Below, in pieces: positions 53,804-61,725 of a stretch of 64,000 nt of DNA. Under the pieces are notes generated by a model. It was not told where the DNA came from and did not search any database. It saw only the letters and a program-made list of their open reading frames with translations. Positions within the stretch are counted from its first letter, which is position 1. Each line of letters begins with the position of its first letter. The DNA is taken from assembly GCF_030297175.1 (NCBI RefSeq), contig NZ_AP028070.1, positions 248,001 to 312,000 on the forward strand, in the 5' to 3' direction. Origin of the DNA: Marinobacter sp. LA51 (GTDB lineage Bacteria; Pseudomonadota; Gammaproteobacteria; Pseudomonadales; Oleiphilaceae). Made by a program: the position numbers and the translations under genes.

Positions 53804-55165
53804 ATGAACACCATGAGAACCCTGATGTACGGCGCTGTAGCCAGCGCCCTGCTGACCTCGGGCTCCGCCCTCGCGGCGGTCTCCGCCGAGGAAGCTGCGA
53901 AGCTTGGCGATACCCTGACGCCAATCGGCGCCACTAAAGCCGGTAACGGTGATGAAATTCCGGCCTGGGATGGTGGTTTGACCCAGCCGCCGGCGGGCTT
54001 TAAGGACGACGGCCGCTACGTAGATCCGTTCCCTGAGGACAAGGAACTTTTCCGAATTGACCAGAGCAACGTGGATGAGTACTCGGAGAACCTGACGCCG
54101 GGCCAGGTCGCGATGATCAAGACCTATGATGACTACTTCATTCCGGTCTATCAGACTCGTCGTACCGCGACTTACCCTGAAAAGACCATGCAGCAGACCG
54201 TTGAAAATGCCACTCAGGTTGAGTTGGTGGAAAGTGGTAACGGCATGAAGAATTATCAGACCGCGACACCATTTCCGATTCCCCAGAACGGTCTGGAAGT
54301 CATTTTCAACCATCTCACTCGCTACCGTGGCGGTTCGATTGACCGTAACGTGGCCCAGGTTACCCCTCAGCCCAACGGTGACTTCAGTGAGGTGAAATTC
54401 ACCGAGTCGTTCACCGAGCGGGTCGCGCTGTCTGATTACGATCCGTCCGAAGATCCAAACGTGATGTTCTACTTCAAGCAGGCCATTACTGCACCGTCGC
54501 GTCTGGCCGGTAACGTTCTGCTGGTACACGAGACCATTAACCAGGTTAAAGAGCCGCGTCGTGCGTGGTTGTACAACTCCGGCCAGCGTCGTGTGCGTCG
54601 CGCACCGAACGTCGCCTACGACGGTCCGGGTACTGCGGCTGACGGTCAGCGCACCGCTGATAACCTCGACCTCTACAACGGTGCCCCGGACAAGTACAAC
54701 TGGGAGCTGGTCGGCAAGAAAGAGATCTACATCCCGTACAACTCCTACCGTGCCGCCAGTGCCGAGCTGGACTACGAGGACATCATCAAGCCAGGTCACG
54801 TTGACCAGAGCCTGACTCGTTACGAGCTGCACCGTGTGTGGCACGTCAAGGCGACCCTGAAGGACGAAGAGCGTCATGTTTACGAGCAGCGTGACTTCTT
54901 CATTGATGAGGACTCCTGGCAGATCTCACTGATCGATCACTACGACGGTCGTGGCAACCTGTGGCGCGTAGCTGAAGCGCACACGATGCAGATGTACGAC
55001 GTCAATATCCCGGCCTATGCCTTTGAATCCCTGTACGACCTGCTGTCTGGTCGCTACCTGTTGATGGGTCTGACCAACGAAGAAGATGAGCCATACGTAT
55101 ACGGCACCGAGCGCAGCTCGCGGGAATACACCCCTGCAGCTCTGCGCCGGTCTGGCGTGCGCTGA
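53804..55165 (+). CDS. DUF1329 exported protein
   Basis: 453 aa with a signal peptide of about 24 residues (SGSALA). The mature protein begins with the conserved LGDTLTPIGATKAGNGDEIPAWDGGL and carries RRAWLYNSGQRRVRRAP and LTRYELHRVWHVKATLK, typical of DUF1329 (LolA/LolB-like fold, periplasmic lipid carrier). Preceded by AAAGGAG. It is the last of three genes in the lipase operon. Confidence 0.88.
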   Translation: MNTMRTLMYGAVASALLTSGSALAAVSAEEAAKLGDTLTPIGATKAGNGDEIPAWDGGLTQPPAGFKDDGRYVDPFPEDKELFRIDQSNVDEYSENLTPGQVAMIKTYDDYFIPVYQTRRTATYPEKTMQQTVENATQVELVESGNGMKNYQTATPFPIPQNGLEVIFNHLTRYRGGSIDRNVAQVTPQPNGDFSEVKFTESFTERVALSDYDPSEDPNVMFYFKQAITAPSRLAGNVLLVHETINQVKEPRRAWLYNSGQRRVRRAPNVAYDGPGTAADGQRTADNLDLYNGAPDKYNWELVGKKEIYIPYNSYRAASAELDYEDIIKPGHVDQSLTRYELHRVWHVKATLKDEERHVYEQRDFFIDEDSWQISLIDHYDGRGNLWRVAEAHTMQMYDVNIPAYAFESLYDLLSGRYLLMGLTNEEDEPYVYGTERSSREYTPAALRRSGVR

Positions 55166-55180
55166 TGGCGTATTGATAGT

Positions 55181-55219
55181 GACTGACCCCGGCAGCGGCT
55201 TCCGCTCCCGGGGTTAGTC
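55181..55219 (+). terminator. Long two-tier hairpin after DUF1329
   Basis: Outer stem GACTGACCCCGG / CCGGGGTTAGTC (12 bp, one G-U) and inner stem AGCGG / CCGCT around a 3-nt loop. It lies 16 nt after the DUF1329 stop. There is no T-run, so it may be a 3'-end stabilising structure or factor-dependent terminator. Confidence 0.65.
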
Positions 55220-55240
55220 GGTTAACGGAGGTAACAAGCG

Positions 55241-55549
55241 ATGATTGGAATCATGGGTAGCCGACCGTTGGTCGAGATCGACAAACGCATGCTGACTCGG
55301 GAAGGGGAGTGGGTCGTGAAGACCCGGGAAATTCCGGAGCTTGGTCCCTATCGGTCACGACTGGAGGCCATTGAGGCGCTCTACCGTCACGTGACGATCT
55401 GTACCGGAGTATTAAGAAAGGAAAAGCCGGAGCGTGCCCGGCAGTTTGTGCAGCACTCGATCACCGAGTGCGAAGAGCCAGACTGCGAGCTGTGTAACAC
55501 CCTGCTGGCTCTTGCACCCGATGTGAACGTGGTTCAGCTAAAGGCCTGA
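55241..55549 (+). CDS. Small hypothetical protein with a C-terminal Cys cluster
   Basis: 102 aa, ACGGAGG precedes ATG 55241. The segment [20 protein letters not shown] resembles a short W-x-TRE-GP motif found in small hypothetical proteins of marine gammaproteobacteria (DUF6316-like), but I am not sure. The C-terminus has Cys-x5-Cys-x2-Cys (CEEPDCELC), a possible metal or thiol site. No signal peptide. Its last 16 nt overlap the convergent gcdH gene. Confidence 0.65.
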   Translation: MIGIMGSRPLVEIDKRMLTREGEWVVKTREIPELGPYRSRLEAIEALYRHVTICTGVLRKEKPERARQFVQHSITECEEPDCELCNTLLALAPDVNVVQLKA

Positions 55550-56709
55550 ATGCCGGTCTGGCCGCGGCCAAGGATCAGGGCGTGAACGTCGTGAGTACCT
55601 TCGTAGGTATTGACGGCCTCAAGGTTCATTACGTGACGAATCACGTGGTATTCGTCGGCAATGCCGTTGCCGCCGTGCATGTCACGGGCAACCCGGGCAA
55701 TGTCCAGGGACTTGCCGCAGTTGTTGCGTTTGAGCAGTGAGATAGCGTCGGGCGTGGCGGTGCCATCGTCCATCATCCGGCCTAGCTGCAGTGCGCCCTG
55801 CAGGCCCAGGGTGATTTCCGTCTGCATGTCGACCAGTTTTTTCTGGATCAGCTGATTGGCTGCCAGCGGCTTGCCAAACTGGATGCGCTCCAGAGTATAG
55901 CTGCGAGCTGCATGCCAGCAGAATTCAGCCGCACCCAACGAACCCCAGCTAATGCCGAAACGGGCTTTGTTCAGGCAGCTGAACGGACCTTTCAGGCCTT
56001 CCACATCCAGCTTATTCTCCTCAGGAACAAACACCTCGTCCATAAAGATGGAGCCGGTTTCCGAGGCTCGCAGCGAGAATTTGCCTGGGATCTTGGGTGT
56101 ATCCAGCCCCTTGGCGCCTTCGCGCTCGATCACAAAGCCGGTGACCTTGCCATCCAGCTTGCCCCAGACCACGAATACGTCGGCAATGGGGGAGTTGGTG
56201 ATCCAGGTCTTGGAACCGCTCACCAGGTAACCGCCATCAACTTTCTTGGCGCGGGTTTCCATGCCGCCAGGATCGGAGCCGTGATTGGGCTCGGTCAGGC
56301 CAAAGCAGCCGACCAGTTCGCCGGATGCCAGCTTGGGCAGGATGCGCTTTTTCAGAGCCTCCTGGCCGAAGGAGTAGATCGGGTGCATGACCAGCGACGA
56401 CTGAACACTCAATGCTGAGCGGTACGCTGAATCAACCCGCTCGACTTCACGGGCAATCAAACCGTAGCAGACATGATTCAGGCCCGGGCCACCGTACTCT
56501 TCCGGCAGGGTAGCGCCGAGCATGCCCAGTTCGCCCATCTGGTTGAAGATGGTACGGTCGAAGGTTTCGTGCCGGTTAGCCTCGATAATGCCGGGCATCA
56601 GGCGTTGGTCGCAGAAACTGCGGATGCTGTCACGGACCTGACGTTCGGTCTCGTCCAGTTGCTTGTCGAATTGCAGCAGGTCATCCCAAGGTGCAGAAGC
56701 CAGAGCCAT
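55534..56709 (-). CDS. gcdH: Glutaryl-CoA dehydrogenase
   Basis: 391 aa. Family-defining segments: [20 protein letters not shown] with the substrate-binding Arg, [15 protein letters not shown], and [18 protein letters not shown] with the catalytic Glu. GcdH oxidises and decarboxylates glutaryl-CoA to crotonyl-CoA, the exit of lysine, tryptophan and dicarboxylate breakdown. The usual gcdH partners (a CoA transferase and LysR regulator) are absent; the thiolase is upstream by 21 nt on the same strand. Confidence 0.93.
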   Translation of the reverse strand: MALASAPWDDLLQFDKQLDETERQVRDSIRSFCDQRLMPGIIEANRHETFDRTIFNQMGELGMLGATLPEEYGGPGLNHVCYGLIAREVERVDSAYRSALSVQSSLVMHPIYSFGQEALKKRILPKLASGELVGCFGLTEPNHGSDPGGMETRAKKVDGGYLVSGSKTWITNSPIADVFVVWGKLDGKVTGFVIEREGAKGLDTPKIPGKFSLRASETGSIFMDEVFVPEENKLDVEGLKGPFSCLNKARFGISWGSLGAAEFCWHAARSYTLERIQFGKPLAANQLIQKKLVDMQTEITLGLQGALQLGRMMDDGTATPDAISLLKRNNCGKSLDIARVARDMHGGNGIADEYHVIRHVMNLEAVNTYEGTHDVHALILGRGQTGIQAFS

Positions 56710-56730
56710 GGTGTTTCTCCTCAGTAAAAA

Positions 56731-57936
56731 TCAGTGGTTAACGCGTTCGATAACAGCAGCAATGCCCTGGCCTACGCCAATGCACATGCTGATCAGCGCG
56801 TAGCGCCCGCCGCTGCGTTCTAGCTGGCGGGTCGCGGTGAGAGCGATACGAGCGCCGGACGCACCCAGTGGGTGACCCACTGCAATGGCGCCGCCGTTCG
56901 GGTTCAGTCGCGAATCGGTTGGATCAATACCCAGCCGAGTGGTGCAGCCGAGGACTTGTGCAGCAAAGGCCTCGTTAATTTCGATAACGTCCATATCCTT
57001 GAGTGTCAGACCGGCCCGGGCCAGGGCTTTTTCACTGGCGGGTACCGGGCCATAGCCCATAACGTCGGGCGAGACGCCGGCGATGGCCGACGACACAATG
57101 CGCGCCCGAGGTTGGATGCCGGCACGCTCGCCAGCCTCGAGGGAACCGATGATCAGCGCCGCAGCGCCGTCGTTGATGCCAGAAGCATTGCCTGCAGTCA
57201 CCACGCCACCCTCAAACAGCGGGCGCAGGCCGGACAGGGCTTCCGCCGTGGACTGAGGCCGCGGATGCTCGTCGGCGCTCACGGTAATGGCCGGCTTCTT
57301 GCGGCCCTGGGGTACCTCAATGGGCAGGATTTCGTTGTCGTAAAAACCGTCCTGGCGGGCGGCTTCAAACCGGGCCTGGCTCTGGGCCGCAAACTGGTCC
57401 ACCAGTTCCCGATCCAGATTCAGTTCCCGGGCAATGTTGTCGGCGGTTTCCGGCATGCTGTCGGAGCCGAAGTCGGCTTCGATGCGCGGGTTCGGGAAGC
57501 GGGCACCAATAGTGCTGTCAAAAGCCCGGAAGTCGCGGCTGAAAGGCGACTCGCTCTTGGCCATGACAAACGGCGCCCGGCTCATGCTCTCGGCACCGCC
57601 GGCAACAAACAGCTCGCCTTCGCCACAGCGGATGGCACGGGCGGAATCAATGATCGCCGCGAGGCCGGAGCCGCACAGGCGGTTAACCGTCAGGCCGCCA
57701 GTCTCAACCGGCAGGCCGGCCAATAAGCCGGCGTGGCGGGCCAGATTGCGGGCGTCTTCGCCGGCCTGGTTGGTGCAACCGGCGATTACGTCTTCATAGG
57801 CGTCGAGTGCGAAAGCGTTGCGCTCCACCAGGGCTTTGATCACGCTGGCAAGAAGGTCATCGGGACGGACTTTGGCTAGGGCACCGGCATGACGGCCGAA
57901 AGCGGTTCTCAGGCCATCGTAGATGTACGCGCTCAT
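56731..57936 (-). CDS. Acetyl-CoA C-acyltransferase (thiolase)
   Basis: 401 aa. Nucleophile Cys88 in VNRLCGSGLAAI, the NEAFAAQVLG loop, GHPLGASGARIAL with the catalytic His, and CIGVGQG with the second Cys. The sequence RTAFGRHAGALAKVRPDDL is like 3-oxoadipyl-CoA thiolases (PcaF/PaaJ), so a beta-ketoadipyl or related substrate is possible. It is followed by gcdH, giving a glutaryl-CoA/crotonyl-CoA route to acetyl-CoA. Confidence 0.92.
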   Translation of the reverse strand: MSAYIYDGLRTAFGRHAGALAKVRPDDLLASVIKALVERNAFALDAYEDVIAGCTNQAGEDARNLARHAGLLAGLPVETGGLTVNRLCGSGLAAIIDSARAIRCGEGELFVAGGAESMSRAPFVMAKSESPFSRDFRAFDSTIGARFPNPRIEADFGSDSMPETADNIARELNLDRELVDQFAAQSQARFEAARQDGFYDNEILPIEVPQGRKKPAITVSADEHPRPQSTAEALSGLRPLFEGGVVTAGNASGINDGAAALIIGSLEAGERAGIQPRARIVSSAIAGVSPDVMGYGPVPASEKALARAGLTLKDMDVIEINEAFAAQVLGCTTRLGIDPTDSRLNPNGGAIAVGHPLGASGARIALTATRQLERSGGRYALISMCIGVGQGIAAVIERVNH

Positions 57937-58135
57937 GGCGGCTTCCTCTATTTAAAGCGACTGTATGTCATTGTGGGCGGATTAAACCGGCGAAGATAGT
58001 CGCCGGGCAAACCATGTTATTTATGCTAATATAGTTTCATTCAGCGAAACAGAGTTTTGTAATGAGTTCCGAAAAGACTAATCCGGGTGTGTTTAAAATG
58101 CAAGCAGTCACTAAGCTTCCATCACTGGGTTCGGT
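57937..58135. promoter_or_regulatory. Divergent promoter region with nested palindromes
   Basis: GTTTC (58034-58038) and GAAAC (58046-58050) form one inverted repeat; the same AAAC pairs with GTTT at 58054-58057 to form AAAC-AGA-GTTT. This is similar to sites of IclR/KdgR-type and PsrA-type fatty-acid regulators. An IclR gene is at 60701. Confidence 0.4.
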
Positions 58136-59500
58136 GTGACGAGCTCAGAACTTCGAACAAAAGGTATTGAGCACTGGTTACTGACCATTGCCGTGGCGTT
58201 GCAGTTGCTGGCCATGTGCGTGGCCAGCAAACCCCTCAGCGCGCTGGCCGGAGGGCTGTTCCTGGTTGGTTTCCTGTTTGCCGGTCGGCGGCTGCAGGGC
58301 TATTCCCGTGGTCTTTTATTGGTGGCGCTGTCGGTCACCGCGTGGCTGACTTATGACGGCCAGCTCGCCGTACCGCAACTGCTGAAGGCAGCTGCCGACG
58401 CCGGCTTTTACGCGGCATTTCTGGGTAGCCTGGGGCTGATGCAGTGCCTGGTTCGGCGTTTCGAGGTGCTGCGGCAGATTCACGATGTGCTGCTCGGCGG
58501 GCGCCCACTCTGGCTGTACCCGAAATACGCGGTAGTGAGTTGTGGCGTCGCCTCGGTGTTGAATTTCGGCATGATGAATCTGCTCTGCGGCACCCTGTCC
58601 GAGACCCTGCGTGAGCGGGGCATAACCGGCCAATCCCGGTTGCGCTGGCTGCGCAGTGTCCTGATCAGTGTGCTGCGGGGTTTTGCCCTGGTGCCATTAG
58701 TGGCCCCGACCAGTGTCGCCGTGGCCATTCTGACCCGCGAGCTGCCAGCGCTAAACTGGTCGACGTTGTTGCCGTTTGGTGCCCTCGTTGCCGTCGGTCT
58801 GATCCTGCTGGGCTGGCTGCTGGAGCAGCGCCGGTTCCGGCAGGTCAGTGCCGAGCGGGTAGCCCTGGAGCGTTGGCCTGCCGGCGCGTTGGGATTATTG
58901 GTGTTGATGCTGGTGGTGTTCACCGCGATGGCGGTGCTGGTGGTACTGACCGGATTGAAGGTGTCTGCCGCGGCGATGCTGGCGGTGCCTGCCATTACCC
59001 TGTTGTACATGCTGTGGAAGGAGCGCGCCCCGGCGGCCATTGTCCGGGAGAGTGCCGAGCAGGTCGTCTCCATGAGCAATGAAATGGGGATTTTTGCGGC
59101 CTCTGCCATCCTGGGCGTGGCCCTCTCCAGCGTTATCCCGAGCGATGCCCTCAGTGGGCTGGCCAGTGCTGACGGTGGTGTCTTCCTGCTTGCCGCCGCC
59201 GGCTTGCTGATACTGCCGATGATGTCGGCCATCGGCATCATTCCGATCACGGTCCTGAGCATACTCGCCGGCCTGCTGCCGCAGCTGGTGGCCGAGGGCA
59301 TGGACCCGTTGCCGGTGTCGGTGGCCCTGGTGATTGGTTTCTCGCTGGCGATGATGCTGTCACCGTTTGGCCCCTCGGTCATGCTGTTGTCCCGGTTCGG
59401 TCAGGTCTCCCGCTGGAAGGTGGCCTTTCGCTGGAACGGCCTGTTCGTGGTCATTGCCGTACCGCTGTTGCTGGCGTTCCTGGCCTTAATAGCCCAGTGA
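58136..59500 (+). CDS. Unrecognised multi-helix membrane transporter-like protein
   Basis: 454 aa, about eleven membrane helices. I do not recognise the family. Notable are an ILPMMSAIGIIPITVLSILA stretch and MMLSPFGPSVMLLSRFG; repeated small-residue helices and two half-like segments recall ion-transporter (IT) superfamily permeases. Start is GTG 58136, without a clear ribosome binding site. It diverges from the thiolase and its 3' end overlaps ghrA on the other strand by 15 nt. Confidence 0.65.
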   Translation: MTSSELRTKGIEHWLLTIAVALQLLAMCVASKPLSALAGGLFLVGFLFAGRRLQGYSRGLLLVALSVTAWLTYDGQLAVPQLLKAAADAGFYAAFLGSLGLMQCLVRRFEVLRQIHDVLLGGRPLWLYPKYAVVSCGVASVLNFGMMNLLCGTLSETLRERGITGQSRLRWLRSVLISVLRGFALVPLVAPTSVAVAILTRELPALNWSTLLPFGALVAVGLILLGWLLEQRRFRQVSAERVALERWPAGALGLLVLMLVVFTAMAVLVVLTGLKVSAAAMLAVPAITLLYMLWKERAPAAIVRESAEQVVSMSNEMGIFAASAILGVALSSVIPSDALSGLASADGGVFLLAAAGLLILPMMSAIGIIPITVLSILAGLLPQLVAEGMDPLPVSVALVIGFSLAMMLSPFGPSVMLLSRFGQVSRWKVAFRWNGLFVVIAVPLLLAFLALIAQ

Positions 59501-60415
59501 CCGGTCAACCACGCCGGTGATGGTTTCGCCCTGGGCATGGGCCCGGATTTTTGCGGTGATTTGTTCCAGCGTCGATTCCCGTAGCGAGCGCGCCGAGATG
59601 TGGGGCGTGACGATGATGTTCGGATGCTGCCAGAAAGGGTGATCCGCAGGCAGTGGCTCCTGCCGGAATACGTCCAGGGAAGCCCGGGCTACCCGCCCGT
59701 CATCCAGAGCTTTAAGCAGGTCCTGTTCCACCAGGTGTTCGCCCCGGCCGACGTTGATAACCACCGAATTGGGCTGGAGCTGGCTGAGCACGTCGTAATT
59801 AATCAGGTCCCGGGTGTCGCCCGTGAGCGGCAGGGTGTTCACCAATACCCGGGAGGCCTGCAGAAAGGGCGCCAGCCCGTCGGGGCCGGCAAAGGTGGTG
59901 ACGCCTGCCAACGAGTGCTCGCTGCGCGCCCAGCCATTCACTGGATAATCGAGGCTGGCCAGGGTGCTGGCAACGCGGCTGCCAATCTGGCCCATGCCCA
60001 TGACGCCAATGGGCCATTCGCTGCGTTTGATCGGGCGGTGAAGCTGCCACTGGTTCTGATCCTGTTGGGCCCGGTACACCTGCATGTTGCGACTGATTTC
60101 CAGTAGCTGGTGCATCACGTGCTCTGCCATCTGCACCGACATGCCGGCATCCTCAAGGCGAACCACCGTGAGGTCGGCCGGTAGTTCTGGCAGCGACATC
60201 AGGCCGTCGACGCCGGCGCCGAGGTTAAATATCGCTCTCAGGTGCGGCTCCCGGGCGAACAGTTCCGCTGTCGGGCGCCAGACAATGGCGTAGTCGGCGT
60301 TAACCGGCTTGCCGTTCGGATCCCAGGTCACAACCTCGGCTTCGGGCAGAAGCGCCTGAATGGGTTGGGTCCAGCGTTCGGGTTTGGGGTCCCCGGCGAC
60401 GAATAGCACTTTCAT
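59486..60415 (-). CDS. ghrA: GhrA-like glyoxylate/hydroxypyruvate reductase
   Basis: 309 aa D-2-hydroxyacid dehydrogenase. NLGAGVDGLMSLPELP near the N-terminus, NAD(P)-binding GVMGMGQIGSRVA, an INVGRGEHLVEQDLLKAL segment, SLDVFRQEPLPADHPFW with the catalytic Glu, and VTPHISARS with the catalytic His. GhrA reduces glyoxylate and hydroxypyruvate with NADPH. It converges on the unrecognised permease. Confidence 0.9.
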   Translation of the reverse strand: MKVLFVAGDPKPERWTQPIQALLPEAEVVTWDPNGKPVNADYAIVWRPTAELFAREPHLRAIFNLGAGVDGLMSLPELPADLTVVRLEDAGMSVQMAEHVMHQLLEISRNMQVYRAQQDQNQWQLHRPIKRSEWPIGVMGMGQIGSRVASTLASLDYPVNGWARSEHSLAGVTTFAGPDGLAPFLQASRVLVNTLPLTGDTRDLINYDVLSQLQPNSVVINVGRGEHLVEQDLLKALDDGRVARASLDVFRQEPLPADHPFWQHPNIIVTPHISARSLRESTLEQITAKIRAHAQGETITGVVDRSLGY

Positions 60416-60700
60416 GAAGCCTCCGTGTTCGAAAAAGCGGAATGATCTCGTTATGCTGTTCTGCTTGGCAGAATATTATCCCGAAAAGTACCAGTGATTA
60501 CGGGCGAATGTTACAAAAGTGGCCTGTTAGCTTGAGACATTAGGGAATAGTGTTTCAAAACCGGCACGAAAATTGAACGTTTTTTGACGTGAGTCTGTGG
60601 TACCTGACTTTGCGAACGATTAAAATGCTGCATCTTTTCTATTTATGGGACTTATATCCCGGATACCTGATCAGGCGACGCTGTCGGAGGGCGCCCCTTT
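60416..60700. promoter_or_regulatory. Divergent intergenic region, ghrA / iclR-type regulator
   Basis: 285 bp with no gene. TTCTGC / GCAGAA (60459-60473, 3-nt loop) is a short perfect inverted repeat near the ghrA side. CGGAGGGCGCCCCTTT precedes the regulator start. No other clear site. Confidence 0.35.
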
Positions 60701-61528
60701 ATGTCGAAAGCAGAATCCACCTCACCGGAACTGATGGTTGCGTCCGGTGACGGCGAGCCGGTAAAGCCGGAAAAAGACCGCAAGTTCGTGGAGGCGCTGT
60801 CCCGAGGCCTGGACGTTCTGCGCGCCTTCAGTCAGGGCTCGGTCATCCTGGGCAACCAGGATATCGCCCGGATTACCGGACTGCCAAAGCCCACTGTTTC
60901 GCGCATGACCTACACCCTCACCAAGCTGGGATACCTGAGTTACAACGTACAGCTGGAGAAGTACCAGCTCAGCTCCGGTGTGCTGGCCCTGGGTTACGCC
61001 TATGTGTCGAACCTGAAGGTGCGTCAGCTCGCCAAGCCTTACATGGATGAGTTTGCCCGCCAGACCAATATGTCCATTGGCCTGACCTGCCGGGACCGCC
61101 TGCACATGATCTACGTGGAGAACCGCCTGCCGCCGGAGGCCTCCCTGCTGCGCATGGACATCGGCCTGAAGCTGCCGATGGCAACCACCTCCGCTGGCCG
61201 TGCTTACTATTGCGCCATTACCGATAAGGCGCGTCATGTTATCGACGATGCCATGGAAGCGAAATACGGAGCCGAGGGCTGGCTCGAAAAGAAAGAGGGG
61301 CTCGAGCGCGCCCGGGAAGATTACGAGAAGCACGGCTTCTGCCTCTCGCTGGGCGAGTGGGATCGCAACATCAACTCTGCCGGCGTGCCCATTCACCTGC
61401 AGGACGGCACCATTATGGCGCTGACCTGTGCCGCGCCATCGTACCTGGTGTCCGGTGAGAAGCTGCGTGGGTCCATCGCCCACCAGTTGGCCATGCTGGC
61501 TGGTGATATCGAATCCCTGGGCGTGTGA
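60701..61528 (+). CDS. IclR-family transcriptional regulator
   Basis: 275 aa. N-terminal winged helix-turn-helix (about 28-92: FVEALSRGLDVLRAFSQG, LPKPTVSRMTYTLTKLGYL) and a C-terminal IclR effector-binding domain with LPMATTSAGRAYY, RAREDYEKHGFCLSLGEW and INSAGVPIHLQDG. It likely controls the bifunctional beta-oxidation gene and thiolase downstream, or the thiolase/permease pair, in response to an acid or CoA ester. Confidence 0.9.
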   Translation: MSKAESTSPELMVASGDGEPVKPEKDRKFVEALSRGLDVLRAFSQGSVILGNQDIARITGLPKPTVSRMTYTLTKLGYLSYNVQLEKYQLSSGVLALGYAYVSNLKVRQLAKPYMDEFARQTNMSIGLTCRDRLHMIYVENRLPPEASLLRMDIGLKLPMATTSAGRAYYCAITDKARHVIDDAMEAKYGAEGWLEKKEGLERAREDYEKHGFCLSLGEWDRNINSAGVPIHLQDGTIMALTCAAPSYLVSGEKLRGSIAHQLAMLAGDIESLGV

Positions 61529-61588
61529 TCGCTGCAGCCACAGGGCTGCAAACACCCCCGTGAACGGCCTGGCCCAGTAGGCCAACGC

Positions 61589-61620
61589 AAAAACCGCAGA
61601 GGAAACTCTGCGGTTTTTTT
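61589..61620 (+). terminator. Rho-independent terminator
   Basis: Stem AAAAACCGCAGAG / CTCTGCGGTTTTT with a GAAA tetraloop and a seven-T run, 60 nt after the IclR gene. Confidence 0.95.
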
Positions 61621-61725
61621 GTGCCTGGTCTTTAATTGATGGTTGAAACCCCGCAAGATCTACTATTAAATCGTACTCAAGTTTCGCTTGTTAAAACTAT
61701 ATTCCATATTAGGCGAGGAGAGATT

